A program made the translations under genes and the position numbers. A stretch of 57,824 nt of DNA from positions 1-57,824 of the forward strand of contig JARHZW010000002.1 in assembly GCA_029264685.1 (NCBI GenBank), given 5' to 3'. The DNA comes from Candidatus Limivicinus sp. Its GTDB lineage: Bacteria > Bacillota > Clostridia > Oscillospirales > Oscillospiraceae. Shown here in pieces: positions 25,768-34,291 of the stretch (its first letter is position 1; each line of letters opens with the position of its first letter). The notes beneath the pieces are model-generated. The model had not been told where the DNA came from. It saw only the letters and a program-made list of their open reading frames with translations, and made no database searches.

Positions 25768-26493
25768 TTAGCCTTTATTACCAGTCCTTTTATGTAGTCT
25801 TTCGTCACTTTTATGCAGAATTGGTGAAATTCGCTTGTACAGCAGCATTGTAATCACGGACACCACAACGCCTTTGAGGATGTTGAAGGGAACGACCGCA
25901 AAAAGGACAAGTGTACTTACACTGTTTATTGCGCTGTTAACCTGACTTCCCATTCCTATAATTGCGTCCATGGGCATACCGTAAAGCTCTGAGAATTTCG
26001 GCAGAAGATAGAAGGCATTGAAAAAGCTTCCTATAATTGTCATAACAGCAGAGCCGACAACAAGCCCGATCACTGCACTCTTTTTGCCCGGCTTTGCATG
26101 ATAGATCACGCTGGCAGGCAAAACCATGGCACAGCCCACAAAGAAGTTTGCAAAATCACCTACAAAAGCAGTAGTAGTTCCCTTCAGCAGAAGCTTTATA
26201 ACCACTTTAAGCAGCTCTGCCACCACTCCCGCCACAGGGCCAAGATAGAAGGTGCAGATAAGTACAGGTATTTCGCTCAAATCAAGCTTATAAAACCCGG
26301 GTGCGAAGAACAGAGGTATCTCTATAAGCATAAGGACTCCTGCCATTGCAGCAAAAATACCTGTATAGCTTATATAGTGAGTACTCGAAAAAAGCTTTCT
26401 GTCTTTTGAAACAAACTTTTCAAACAGCGTGGCTATAAATACTATACACGCAAAGATACCCAGACATGTGAGAACAAACTTAAAATTTTCCAT
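25768..26493 (-). CDS. ribU: Riboflavin ECF transporter S component RibU
   Basis: 241 residues from ATG 26493 behind GGAGG; a longer in-frame ORF would begin inside the riboswitch and is rejected. Five to six membrane helices, with IPLFFAPGFYKLDLSEIPVLICTFYLGPVAGVV typical of RibU. It binds riboflavin and works with the shared EcfAA'T module, not present in this window. Expression is under an FMN riboswitch with a terminator hairpin. Confidence 0.93.
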   Translation of the reverse strand: MENFKFVLTCLGIFACIVFIATLFEKFVSKDRKLFSSTHYISYTGIFAAMAGVLMLIEIPLFFAPGFYKLDLSEIPVLICTFYLGPVAGVVAELLKVVIKLLLKGTTTAFVGDFANFFVGCAMVLPASVIYHAKPGKKSAVIGLVVGSAVMTIIGSFFNAFYLLPKFSELYGMPMDAIIGMGSQVNSAINSVSTLVLFAVVPFNILKGVVVSVITMLLYKRISPILHKSDERLHKRTGNKG

Positions 26494-26502
26494 TTTTTCC
26501 TC

Positions 26503-26540
26503 CAAAAAAATATGCCCGAAGATACTCAAATCTTCGGGCA
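26503..26540 (-). terminator. Attenuator terminator of the FMN riboswitch
   Basis: TGCCCGAAGAT (plus-strand 26513-26523) pairs perfectly with 26530-26540. Read on the minus strand the hairpin is followed by ATATTTTTTT, then the ribU ribosome site. This is the off state of the riboswitch. Confidence 0.85.
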
Positions 26541-26580
26541 ATAAAATATAAAATAAAGAGCTCGACAGGTTTCGCTCAAT

Positions 26581-26687
26581 ATCTTCTCTCATCCAGACTA
26601 TACTGTCGGTACCGGAATCTAACCGGTTCGTGCCTTACGGCTTGCGGACTTTACCGCCGGTCGGGAATTTCACCCTGCCCTGAAGAT
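26581..26687 (-). promoter_or_regulatory. FMN riboswitch (RFN element)
   Basis: On the minus strand the conserved core reads AGGGCAGGGTGAAATTCCCG, then ACCGGCGGTAAAGTCCGC, and ends GTCTGGATGAGAGAAG, all RFN hallmarks. The P1 stem is ATCTTC (26682-26687) with GAAGAT (26581-26586). FMN binding is expected to favour the downstream terminator and stop ribU transcription. Confidence 0.96.
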
Positions 26688-26693
26688 GAGTAA

Positions 26694-26722
26694 ATTATAA
26701 CACTGCAATTATGTTTTGACAA
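26694..26722 (-). promoter_or_regulatory. Promoter of the riboswitch-ribU unit
   Basis: Minus strand -35 TTGTCA (26717-26722), 17 bp, -10 TATAAT (26694-26699). The predicted start (about 26687) is exactly the first base of riboswitch stem P1. The -35 box is shared with the divergent promoter. Confidence 0.65.
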
Positions 26723-26744
26723 GTACATTTTTTTAGCATACAAT
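26716..26744 (+). promoter_or_regulatory. Promoter of the SLOG-domain gene
   Basis: -35 TTGACA (26716-26721), 17 bp, -10 TACAAT (26739-26744). It overlaps the opposite-strand -35 of ribU. Confidence 0.65.
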
Positions 26745-26783
26745 ACAGGCAGGGCAAAACATTATACAGAGGAGAATTTTATC

Positions 26784-27284
26784 ATGTATGACAGAGAACT
26801 TAGTTGTTGCTTCACCGGTCACAGACCTGTTAAACTGCCATGGGGCAACAACGAAGCTGACGAACGTTGCCTTGCTCTAAAGGATGAGCTTTCCCAGAGG
26901 TTAATGGGAATATACGAAAGCGGCTACAGACATTTCATTTCCGGTATGGCGATTGGATGTGATTTTTATTTTGCGGAAGCGGTTTTGGCTCTGCGTGAAA
27001 TACATAGTGACATTAGTCTTGAAGCGGCCATTCCCTGCGGTACGCAGCCTGATAAATGGGCAAGAAGTCAGCGCATACGCTATAACGAAATCTTGGATGC
27101 CTGCAACAATGTTAATGTTTTGCAGGTCAACTACACTTCCGACTGCATGATGCGGCGCAACCGATATATGGTAGACAATTCCTCTCTGCTGCTTGCCTGT
27201 TATGACGGCAAACCCGGCGGCACTATGAACACGATTTTATACGCCAAAAGGCAGGGATTAAAAACCATAATCATTGAGGTATAA
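26784..27284 (+). CDS. SLOG-family (DUF1273/YpsA-like) protein
   Basis: 166 residues. CCFTGHRPVKLPWG at the N-terminus and FISGMAIGCDFYFAEAVL near residue 53 mark the YpsA/DUF1273 branch of the SLOG Rossmann superfamily, which binds nucleotides or nucleotide-like ligands. YNEILDACNNVNVL and NSSLLLACYDGKPGGTMNTI complete the pocket. Function unsettled; YpsA affects division in Bacillus. Single gene transcribed divergently from ribU. Confidence 0.85.
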   Translation: MYDRELSCCFTGHRPVKLPWGNNEADERCLALKDELSQRLMGIYESGYRHFISGMAIGCDFYFAEAVLALREIHSDISLEAAIPCGTQPDKWARSQRIRYNEILDACNNVNVLQVNYTSDCMMRRNRYMVDNSSLLLACYDGKPGGTMNTILYAKRQGLKTIIIEV

Positions 27285-27312
27285 AAAACCGGACTTCAGG
27301 TCCGGTTTTTTT
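27283..27312. terminator. Bidirectional terminator between the SLOG and HAD genes
   Basis: A 12-bp perfect hairpin (27283-27294 with 27300-27311) around TTCAG; its A-run overlaps the SLOG stop codon. Confidence 0.85.
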
Positions 27313-27320
27313 ACAATATT

Positions 27321-27962
27321 TCATTTCAACAGTACCGAAAAAAGTTCATCTGTATCTTTAACGATAATGTCGGCGCAGGCATCTTCAAGCTCATTTTCCG
27401 CAGCATATCCGTACCTGACGCCTATACACGGGAGACCGCATTTGTGTGCCCCTATCACATCGTATTTTGTATCTCCGACCAGAACCAGCCGTTCATCTTT
27501 TACACCGAATTTTTCAATTACAGCTTTTATTACCTGGTCCTTTTTTCCCAAACTTCCGTCAGGCTGACTGCCGCAGATAACCTCGAAATAATCTTTTATA
27601 CCCTCTTTCTCCATTAGATGTTCAGCCAGAAACTGTGGTTTTGAGGTCGCAATCCCCATGCGTTTTCCTGCCTTTTTTAATTTTGCAAGCAGCTCCGGTA
27701 TTTCCGGAAATACCCTGCTCTCATAAATACCAATGGAGTTATATCTCTCACGAAAGTCAGTTATTACTGTTTTGGTGGTAGCTTCGTCAAATCCATATAC
27801 CTCAGGGATTTTTTCCGCAAGAGGCGGACCGGCAAAGCAGTGTAAAGCTTCAAGCGTTTCTTCTATACCACGCTTTTTCAATGCGTGCTGCATACATTTG
27901 GTTATGCCTTCAAGAGTATCATAAACAGTTCCGTCAAAATCGAATAATATTATATCGAACAT
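27321..27962 (-). CDS. HAD-superfamily phosphatase (phosphoglycolate-phosphatase-like)
   Basis: 213 residues. Motif I DFDGTVYDT, a helical cap (about 15-80), motif II ATSKPQ, Lys in motif III and motif IV VGDTKYDVIGA are all present. This is the Gph/PpaX-like subclass that hydrolyses small phosphate esters or pyrophosphate. The substrate is not predictable. It has a perfect-consensus promoter, divergent from the P-loop ATPase gene. Confidence 0.9.
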   Translation of the reverse strand: MFDIILFDFDGTVYDTLEGITKCMQHALKKRGIEETLEALHCFAGPPLAEKIPEVYGFDEATTKTVITDFRERYNSIGIYESRVFPEIPELLAKLKKAGKRMGIATSKPQFLAEHLMEKEGIKDYFEVICGSQPDGSLGKKDQVIKAVIEKFGVKDERLVLVGDTKYDVIGAHKCGLPCIGVRYGYAAENELEDACADIIVKDTDELFSVLLK

Positions 27963-27983
27963 CTGAACCCACCTTTCCGAAAA

Positions 27984-28012
27984 ATTATATACTGAGCTTT
28001 ATTTATTGTCAA
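27984..28012 (-). promoter_or_regulatory. Consensus promoter of the HAD gene
   Basis: Minus strand -35 TTGACA (28007-28012), 17 bp, -10 TATAAT (27984-27989): a perfect match to the housekeeping sigma consensus. Confidence 0.75.
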
Positions 28013-28035
28013 TCCGTTTAAATCCGGCATAGAAT
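28006..28035 (+). promoter_or_regulatory. Promoter of the P-loop ATPase gene
   Basis: -35 TTGTCA (28006-28011), 18 bp, -10 TAGAAT (28030-28035). It shares its -35 with the opposite HAD promoter. Confidence 0.5.
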
Positions 28036-28063
28036 AACATAGTTTTAAGCAAAGAGGTGCAGT

Positions 28064-29113
28064 ATGAATTACAGTTATTTTTTAGGTTCAAACTCGAAGG
28101 ACGGCTTCTACTCACTATATGACAGCTTTCCTCCGACCGAGGGAGACTTTCTCCACATTTTAAAGGGTGGTCCGGGAAGCGGCAAGTCCTGTTTTATGAG
28201 AAAAATCGGCGCCAGAGCAGAAGAAATGGGTTATACAGTGCATTATATACTCTGTTCCGGAGATCCGGATTCGCTGGACGGGGTGTACATACCTGAGAAA
28301 AAACTTGCCTTTGTGGACGGGACGAGTCCACATTCGCGTGAGCCGAGCATTTACGGGGTTGACTCAGACTATATTCATCTGGGACAGTTCTTTAAAAACG
28401 GTCTGAGTCAAGAAGAGTCGCATTATGTAAACCAATATACATCCGGTTACAAGGCTGACTATTCCGCCGCATATCATCTGCTGTCTGCTTCGGTCTCCGT
28501 AAGCGAGTCAGCTTTGCTCAATATATACGGTGACGAAGAACAGTCTGCTATTAAGGAAAAAATTTGTAGTTTACTAAACAGGAAAATACCAAGAGATGCC
28601 AAGTCAGACGGCAAGCTCAACAAACGATTTTTAAGCTGTATCGGCTGCCGTGGAGATTACAGACTGAACGAAGAAATTTCAAAATTATGTAAACTGATCT
28701 ATCAGATCGATGATCGCTTCGGAGGTACCGCCTCAGCGCTGAAGTATGCAGCGGAATACGGAGAAGAACATGGTTTAGAGATGCTACTGTGTCCGGATCC
28801 TGTCTGTCCAAAGTTTTTTTCAGCAGTATTGTTTCCCGAGCAATCACTGGGTCTTGTGGGCAGTGGATGGGAATTTCCTCAGGTCCGCCATATCCATATG
28901 GACAGCATTCTGCCGTCTGAGTTGCGTTCCAACCTTCGGTCAACGCTAAGAGAAACTGATAAGCTCCGAAAACAGCTTATGTCACTTGCCTTCAGTCAAA
29001 TGGCAGAGGCCAAAAGACTTCACGACCTTCTGGAAGCTGTTTACAAGCCTCACATTGATTTTGAAGCACTTAATAAATACACAAATAGTTGTATAACTCA
29101 ATACCTTGCATAA
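28064..29113 (+). CDS. P-loop ATPase of unknown function (PRK06851-like)
   Basis: 349 residues. Walker A GGPGSGKSCFMRKIG lies at about 36-45, unusually close to the N-terminus. YIPEKKLAFVDGTSPH near 80 may supply the Walker B aspartate. The overall layout resembles the PRK06851 family of Firmicutes ATPases, whose role is unknown. There is no membrane segment. The second half ends in a helical stretch rich in leucine and arginine. Single gene with its own promoter and terminator. Confidence 0.78.
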   Translation: MNYSYFLGSNSKDGFYSLYDSFPPTEGDFLHILKGGPGSGKSCFMRKIGARAEEMGYTVHYILCSGDPDSLDGVYIPEKKLAFVDGTSPHSREPSIYGVDSDYIHLGQFFKNGLSQEESHYVNQYTSGYKADYSAAYHLLSASVSVSESALLNIYGDEEQSAIKEKICSLLNRKIPRDAKSDGKLNKRFLSCIGCRGDYRLNEEISKLCKLIYQIDDRFGGTASALKYAAEYGEEHGLEMLLCPDPVCPKFFSAVLFPEQSLGLVGSGWEFPQVRHIHMDSILPSELRSNLRSTLRETDKLRKQLMSLAFSQMAEAKRLHDLLEAVYKPHIDFEALNKYTNSCITQYLA

Positions 29114-29120
29114 AAGTATA

Positions 29121-29152
29121 AAAATGCGGCTGTAACAACAGCCGCATTTTTT
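29121..29152. terminator. Bidirectional terminator after the P-loop ATPase
   Basis: A 13-bp perfect hairpin (29121-29133 with 29138-29150) around AACA, with A- and T-runs on both sides. It also lies 60 bp downstream of the J-domain gene on the minus strand. Confidence 0.85.
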
Positions 29153-29213
29153 CGCATAATCGCATGATCCTATATATTGAATCTCCCGCATACCGCCGAT
29201 TACTGCTTCTTTA

Positions 29214-29879
29214 TCAACAGCAGCAAAATCTGCATCCCAGGGGTCCAAGGCAAACATTAGCTGCACACATGGTAAGACAAAGTCTGTCAAGACCTATACC
29301 GGTAGAATAGCTGGTAGTATAGGTATCATAGAAATCCCCGCCGTTCTGAAGCTGTTCCAGCAAATTGCGGTATTCTATATTGGATGGCTCCAAAGAGGCC
29401 GCCCGTTTTGCCGCCTCAAGAGCAGCAATCTTATTGCCCATATACATATTAGCCACTGCATTCATATAGTACCATCTGCCGTCCCGTTCATTTGCGGGAA
29501 CTCCCGAAAGCGCATTGAGCGCCTCCTTGTACATACCGTTTCTTATATAGCTTTTGGCTGCTGTATATTCGCTGCGCTCTGTCTGCTGGTATTGATTCCA
29601 ACCGTTGCCCCAACCGTAATAAGTATTACCGCCGTACTGCTGATACTGTCCGGACTGCTGTCCGTAGCCATAGCCGTATCCGCCATGGTTTTGCTGAACA
29701 TTTCCGTTTTTAATCTGATCGTATGCGGCGTTAATGTCGTTCATCTTCTGTGCCGCAGTCGGGTCATTAGGGTTAAGGTCAGGATGGTATTTCTTTGTAA
29801 GCTCCCTGTATGCTTTTTTAATTTCTTCATCAGAGGCGTCGGGAGACACGCCGAGAACTTTATACGGATCCTGAATCAT
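29214..29879 (-). CDS. J-domain protein with Cys-rich tail
   Basis: 221 residues. The J domain (1-65) has the [10 protein letters not shown] motif, with HPD to stimulate a DnaK partner. A Gly/Tyr/Gln-rich linker (about 65-100) and a TPR-like helical region (about 105-180) follow. The tail [19 protein letters not shown] ends in a run of cysteines. The start overlaps the DUF5685 gene by 20 bp; it is the last gene of a three-gene operon with DUF5685 and a zinc-ribbon membrane protein. A dedicated co-chaperone for these partners is inferred. Confidence 0.88.
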   Translation of the reverse strand: MIQDPYKVLGVSPDASDEEIKKAYRELTKKYHPDLNPNDPTAAQKMNDINAAYDQIKNGNVQQNHGGYGYGYGQQSGQYQQYGGNTYYGWGNGWNQYQQTERSEYTAAKSYIRNGMYKEALNALSGVPANERDGRWYYMNAVANMYMGNKIAALEAAKRAASLEPSNIEYRNLLEQLQNGGDFYDTYTTSYSTGIGLDRLCLTMCAANVCLGPLGCRFCCC

Positions 29880-30711
29880 CTGAGGGTCCTTTCTTCTTAT
29901 CGCTGTATTTTCTGTTGAACTGAACCCATAGTCCCGAACACAGAATGTTCTGCATTATTCCTAAATCTAAAACAAGAGGCAGACGGTCAAAATGCATAAG
30001 ACACTCGCCCAAAGTCATTTTCAAAATATCTCTGAACCGCTCTTCGTTATCACAAAGTCCGTAATAGCGTCTGAACGGGTTATATCTATTGTGCGCTGTA
30101 TCCGATGGAAGATCCAGAAAGGCATCCATTATATAAATAAACCTTCCCAGCTCTCTTCCCATGCTTCTCAGGCAGTTGCTCCACCGGTCATCCTTATAAA
30201 CAAGCGCTTCCGACATCAAACAGCCGAATGTATCGGCCGCCTGATCCGGTGCCTCCATGCCGGCTTGCTCAATCTCGCTGAGAGCTTTTATGGACTCCTC
30301 CATAGCCTTGCACTGCCTTGGGTACAGCTCCGAAATTTTTTCATACGCAGGCTTGAGCAGCTTCGCCTGAGACAGCGCAACAACATTTCCGTCATCTCGC
30401 CAGTCATCCATGCACTTGTGATATGCGAGAGCCACATTCATATCAGCGGCATAATCTGTTGCTTCGCTCTGCCACCAGTCTCTTGCAGCTAAAGGATGAG
30501 CAGGGCATTTATCACTTCCGCTTTTTTCTTCCGGCTCATACAGAGAGTTCACGAGAAGCACAAGAAAGGTCATGTCATAGTTCAGCACAAATCTTGCAAG
30601 CGTACCATGCCGCTCTTTAAGGCTTCTGCACAAGCCGCAATAGCAGGCCTTATAGCGTTTTTTCTGTTCCTCCGTCAAAAAATCCAGGGAGGCTGTAAGA
30701 TACCCAAACAT
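29860..30711 (-). CDS. DUF5685-family protein
   Basis: 283 residues from ATG 30711, with GAGGGA upstream; an in-frame TTG six codons earlier is unlikely. MFGYL...[19 protein letters not shown] at the N-terminus, an [10 protein letters not shown] stretch and [16 protein letters not shown] fit DUF5685, all-helical proteins with an N-terminal CxxC that resemble prenyl-synthase-like bundles. Function unknown. It is sandwiched and overlapping in the operon with the J-domain and zinc-ribbon genes. Confidence 0.82.
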   Translation of the reverse strand: MFGYLTASLDFLTEEQKKRYKACYCGLCRSLKERHGTLARFVLNYDMTFLVLLVNSLYEPEEKSGSDKCPAHPLAARDWWQSEATDYAADMNVALAYHKCMDDWRDDGNVVALSQAKLLKPAYEKISELYPRQCKAMEESIKALSEIEQAGMEAPDQAADTFGCLMSEALVYKDDRWSNCLRSMGRELGRFIYIMDAFLDLPSDTAHNRYNPFRRYYGLCDNEERFRDILKMTLGECLMHFDRLPLVLDLGIMQNILCSGLWVQFNRKYSDKKKGPSDDSGSV

Positions 30712-30712
30712 A

Positions 30713-31117
30713 TCAGGTCTTTCCCTCAAAAGAAGTTCCGCATTTACGGCAGACTATTTTTATTCTGCCGTGGCCTCTGGGAACCCTCAGAGTTGTTTTG
30801 CAGCTGGGACAGGTAAAAAACTTATAGTCATGGCGCTGTATCCAGCGTTCATGGCGCATATGGATAAAGCCTGCGACTTTAAGCTTCTGACGGATAAATT
30901 TTCCGTTCTCTTCACGGCGCTTATACACATTTCTGGAAAACATCCTGAAATAAATGTATATAAGCAGTAAAAATACAAATGGATAAATAAATCTGCCTGC
31001 GCTGCTTGAAAAAATACCGGCCAAAAGCAGAAGTATTACATCCACCACAAGTAAAAATAAATTCAGCTGGTCATTGCCGTTTCTGCCGGCCATAAACCTT
31101 GCTATACGTTCCTTCAT
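30713..31117 (-). CDS. Membrane protein with C-terminal zinc ribbon
   Basis: 134 residues. Two membrane helices lie at about 19-36 and 40-58, followed by a basic stretch (RNVYKRREENGKFIRQKLK) and a zinc ribbon CPSCKTTLRVP...CRKCGTSF. First gene of the operon with DUF5685 and the J-domain protein; its stop lies 1 bp from the next start. Function unknown. A loose TTGATG/GATAAA promoter may lie at about 31145-31175. Confidence 0.8.
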   Translation of the reverse strand: MKERIARFMAGRNGNDQLNLFLLVVDVILLLLAGIFSSSAGRFIYPFVFLLLIYIYFRMFSRNVYKRREENGKFIRQKLKVAGFIHMRHERWIQRHDYKFFTCPSCKTTLRVPRGHGRIKIVCRKCGTSFEGKT

Positions 31118-31193
31118 GTTCTCACCTTTTAGCTTTTTTTCTAATTTTTCATTTTATCACATTTCATGGGCAAAACATCAAGAAATTGTTAAC

Positions 31194-32261
31194 TTAAACA
31201 AGTTTATTTTGTTTTTTCAAAGACAGCTCTATAATTTTTTCGCATAGCTCCGAATAGGACATTCCTTCCACTGCGGCAGCCTTGGGAATAAGACTGTTGG
31301 GGGTCATTCCGGGTAGAGTGTTTACCTCAAGGCAATACGCTCTTCCCTGTCTATCCAGCATAAAGTCCACTCTTGAGTATACGGACAGCCCAAGCGCTTT
31401 ATGTATTTTCAGAGCATACTCACTCAGAAGCTCTTTTTCTGCTTCACTTACTGGTGCCGGACAGATTTCTCTGGCTCCCTTGTCTCCGCTCTGGTATTTT
31501 GCCACATAGTCAAAGGTCATTCCCTCGGGCGGAACTATTTCTATAGGACACATACAACGGTCACCAAACACCGGAACCGTTAACTCACGCCCATTTATTT
31601 TCTCTTCAACTACAATTCTATTTCCGTATTTCAAAATGTCACGAAGGGCGTTTTCAAGTTCGTCTTTCGTCTCCGGAAGGGCAACACCTATCGATGAGCC
31701 ACCGCCTACTACCTTCACAACGCATGGCAGGCTCAAACTTTCTGTAAGCTCCGGAATGTCCTTCTCACAGTAGCTTACCTCCCTCCATGCAGGAGTAGGT
31801 ACACCGCAGCTCTCCATTATGCGCTTTGCGACCGCCTTATCCATTGCCATTCCTGAACTTAAAGGATCCGAGCCGGTGTACGGCACACCCATAAGCTCGA
31901 GTGCCGCCTGAATTTTGCCGTCTTCTCCGTCCTCTCCGTGAAGTCCAAGAAATACGCAGTCTGCAAGAGCGCATATTTCAAGAACATTTTTTCCCAGTCT
32001 GGAAGGACTTTTCAGCTTTCTGGATTTTTTTACTGCTTCTATATCCGGAGCTTCCGTTTCGATTGCAACCTCTCCGCAGAAGCCATCGGGTGCATCAAAG
32101 GCATCCTCCAGCACTCCATCATAATTTTCAAGCCCCATATACATATCGACAAATATTGCCTTATGTCCTACAGCTCTCAGGGCTTTGCACACAGAAGTGC
32201 CTGACACAAGAGAAACTTGGCGTTCCGTACTCAGGCCTCCGCCCAAAACAACTATTTTCAT
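31194..32261 (-). CDS. ddl: D-alanine--D-alanine ligase
   Basis: 355 residues from ATG 32261, which has AAAGGA upstream; the frame extends further but without support. ATP-grasp fold: LGGGLSTERQVSLVSG at the N-terminus, HGEDGEDGKIQAALELMGVPYTGSD, GGGSSIGV, the omega loop VAKYQSGDKG and VNTLPGMTPNSLIPKA at the C-terminus. The Tyr-containing omega loop fits D-Ala rather than D-lactate specificity. It makes the D-Ala-D-Ala peptidoglycan precursor. It lies 76 bp downstream of the DUF4914 gene, behind a terminator hairpin; no good own promoter was seen, so readthrough may feed it. Confidence 0.95.
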   Translation of the reverse strand: MKIVVLGGGLSTERQVSLVSGTSVCKALRAVGHKAIFVDMYMGLENYDGVLEDAFDAPDGFCGEVAIETEAPDIEAVKKSRKLKSPSRLGKNVLEICALADCVFLGLHGEDGEDGKIQAALELMGVPYTGSDPLSSGMAMDKAVAKRIMESCGVPTPAWREVSYCEKDIPELTESLSLPCVVKVVGGGSSIGVALPETKDELENALRDILKYGNRIVVEEKINGRELTVPVFGDRCMCPIEIVPPEGMTFDYVAKYQSGDKGAREICPAPVSEAEKELLSEYALKIHKALGLSVYSRVDFMLDRQGRAYCLEVNTLPGMTPNSLIPKAAAVEGMSYSELCEKIIELSLKKQNKLV

Positions 32262-32294
32262 ATGCTTTTTCCTTTCAACAATCAAATTGCAGGG

Positions 32295-32327
32295 AAAAAC
32301 GGCTCCGGCATTCGCCGTGAGCCGTTT
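32295..32327 (-). terminator. Terminator after the DUF4914 gene
   Basis: A 9-bp stem (32297-32305 with 32319-32327) extended by a CGGC/GCCG inner stem, followed on the minus strand by TTTTT. It separates DUF4914 from ddl. Confidence 0.72.
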
Positions 32328-32337
32328 AAGGCCTTTA

Positions 32338-34233
32338 TCACTTAATAAGCATTGGAGTGATTTTGATGTACTCCTCAAGAGGAGCATCATTGAGGCAAAG
32401 CTCTATAATCTCCCTACCCATAGGCTCCAGATCGTCTGTCATAAACTGACGAATTTCCTGTTTGAAATAATCTGTAAGTACTTTAGCGCCCGCATCATAA
32501 CCCGAAATTCCAAGCTTTGACTGCATTTCAGGTCTGAGGAAGGTCTGACGCACATACTGTCCATCCATTTTCATTTCATCAAGAGAGTATCCGAAAATCG
32601 GGCAGCGTGCAGGAACAAGATGCTTCGCCTTGACTCTGCCGCCCTTTCTTGCCAGATATTCCCTCGTAAGCCATTCTCCGGCAAAGCCTACATGGTAGGC
32701 TCCTATATGCTGGTTGGGAATAAGAATGTTCATAGTTTTGGGTGTATCAACGAGCTGATGAAGCAGCATATTGGCCTGCGTTACCTTTTTGCCGGTAGAG
32801 AATGGCCAGTACGAACCTACGCCCTCGCTTTTAAGCTCATTTCCCAATGCAGTGTCGGAGATAGAGGGGTTTTTGAATCCACGGGGTGACACAAGACGCC
32901 AAAGCCATGCAATGGAAGTGGGAACTATCTGCATAAGGCCCATAACACCATAGCTGGGGTTATCCATAGTAGCCGGCGGCATACGAACACCGAATGAGCG
33001 GACGTTAACTTCCTGAGGCTCATCGCCCGGAATAATATTTTCTATCATGTCTCTCGGTATAATAACTCTGGGATTGGTGCAGCGTGTACCGTCCGAGTTC
33101 ATAACATGCTCCCATATGAGGCAGGTTGCACCGGGTACACCGTCCATATTAAAGAACTCCAGAGGCTCGGGAGGATGAATACTTATTCTCTCATACTGAG
33201 CGTTCATACCGTAGCTGGTATCTCCGTCCATACGGAGGAACCATCCGTTTTCCGCATCTGCAATCACCAGACGCTTTGAGTCATTCTGAAGGTCTGTCCT
33301 TGCCATAACCATATCGTCTGCTATGGGGTGAATTTTACAGCCTTCACCGAAGTTCAGGTAATATTTTTCACCTGAAATCGTGTGAGTTCCGAGCAGGACC
33401 TTGCCGTCCTCCTTGTGAAGCTCTTCCAGCATTTCACTCTTGCCGCCGCCGGAAGCCCCTTCATGCATGAACACGACCTCGTTTTCATAGGGAGACTCCA
33501 CCATACAGGCAGAAGCATGGTTTGTGATCCATCCCTCATGCTCGCCGATGTCCAGAAGGATGGAGAATACGCCTTTCTTTGCAGAAGGACCGGGGTATAG
33601 GTTATAGGCAAACACCTCATGCAGGCTTTCGCTGCGGTTGTGTACAACCACCTGTTTACCTTTGAAGTGAGTATATCTGAAAGGCGGAGCAACGTAAATT
33701 ATTGCTCTTGGCTTAAATCCTGGTTTTACATCGTAAATGCTGATAAAACCCTGCATATTAGCGATGGAAAGAGCGAAGAAAGCAGCATTCATGGGGCAAA
33801 TCATAAGGCTGTCATAGCCGTAGTATTTACCGCCTGAATGGAAAGGAAGAACGATCAGCTGCTGCTCGGAGAGCCATTTCATGGTCTCCTCTCTGAGAGT
33901 TGAGAATTCATAACCGTAAACATCCTTAAATCTGGGTTTATCGGTAGGCAGATCATCGCCTATTCTCATACAGTCAGGATCACGGCGGCGCATATAGTCC
34001 TCCATGTAGTTTACGACCGTACCGTTTTTGCAGCGGACAACTTCAGCCGCCTTAAAGGTGCCTTTTCCGGCAATAGGATAGATTACATCATATTTGGAAC
34101 TATGGGTAGGACCATAGCACATTTCCTCAAGCTGAGCCTTAGTCTCAGGAAAGCAAAGCACTTTGCATTTGCTCAAAGTCTCAAACAAATCCTGGGGGAG
34201 AGAATATTTTTTCATATATGCGTTGGAATACAT
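32338..34233 (-). CDS. DUF4914 family, PEP-carboxykinase-like ATP-binding protein
   Basis: 631 residues. The core resembles the PEP carboxykinase nucleotide site: N-H-A-S-A-C near 238 (compare M-H-C-S-A-N), then the P-loop GASGGGKSEM at 259-268 (compare G-L-S-G-T-G-K-T), then IADDMVMAR and NGWFLRMDGD. No exact PEPCK metal or oxaloacetate motif is seen, so the activity is unknown and may be a kinase or phosphotransferase on another ligand. There is no membrane segment. Monocistronic under a promoter whose spacer holds a 17-bp palindrome. Confidence 0.8.
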   Translation of the reverse strand: MYSNAYMKKYSLPQDLFETLSKCKVLCFPETKAQLEEMCYGPTHSSKYDVIYPIAGKGTFKAAEVVRCKNGTVVNYMEDYMRRRDPDCMRIGDDLPTDKPRFKDVYGYEFSTLREETMKWLSEQQLIVLPFHSGGKYYGYDSLMICPMNAAFFALSIANMQGFISIYDVKPGFKPRAIIYVAPPFRYTHFKGKQVVVHNRSESLHEVFAYNLYPGPSAKKGVFSILLDIGEHEGWITNHASACMVESPYENEVVFMHEGASGGGKSEMLEELHKEDGKVLLGTHTISGEKYYLNFGEGCKIHPIADDMVMARTDLQNDSKRLVIADAENGWFLRMDGDTSYGMNAQYERISIHPPEPLEFFNMDGVPGATCLIWEHVMNSDGTRCTNPRVIIPRDMIENIIPGDEPQEVNVRSFGVRMPPATMDNPSYGVMGLMQIVPTSIAWLWRLVSPRGFKNPSISDTALGNELKSEGVGSYWPFSTGKKVTQANMLLHQLVDTPKTMNILIPNQHIGAYHVGFAGEWLTREYLARKGGRVKAKHLVPARCPIFGYSLDEMKMDGQYVRQTFLRPEMQSKLGISGYDAGAKVLTDYFKQEIRQFMTDDLEPMGREIIELCLNDAPLEEYIKITPMLIK

Positions 34234-34291
34234 TTAATTATCGCTCCTTTACAAGGGATTTTTCAATGGATTTAAATTACTAATGTATAAA

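Noticed and set aside
26494..26592. Longer RibU start at 26592
   Set aside because: It would begin inside the FMN riboswitch and cross its terminator; ATG 26493 has a strong ribosome site and a normal RibU N-terminus.
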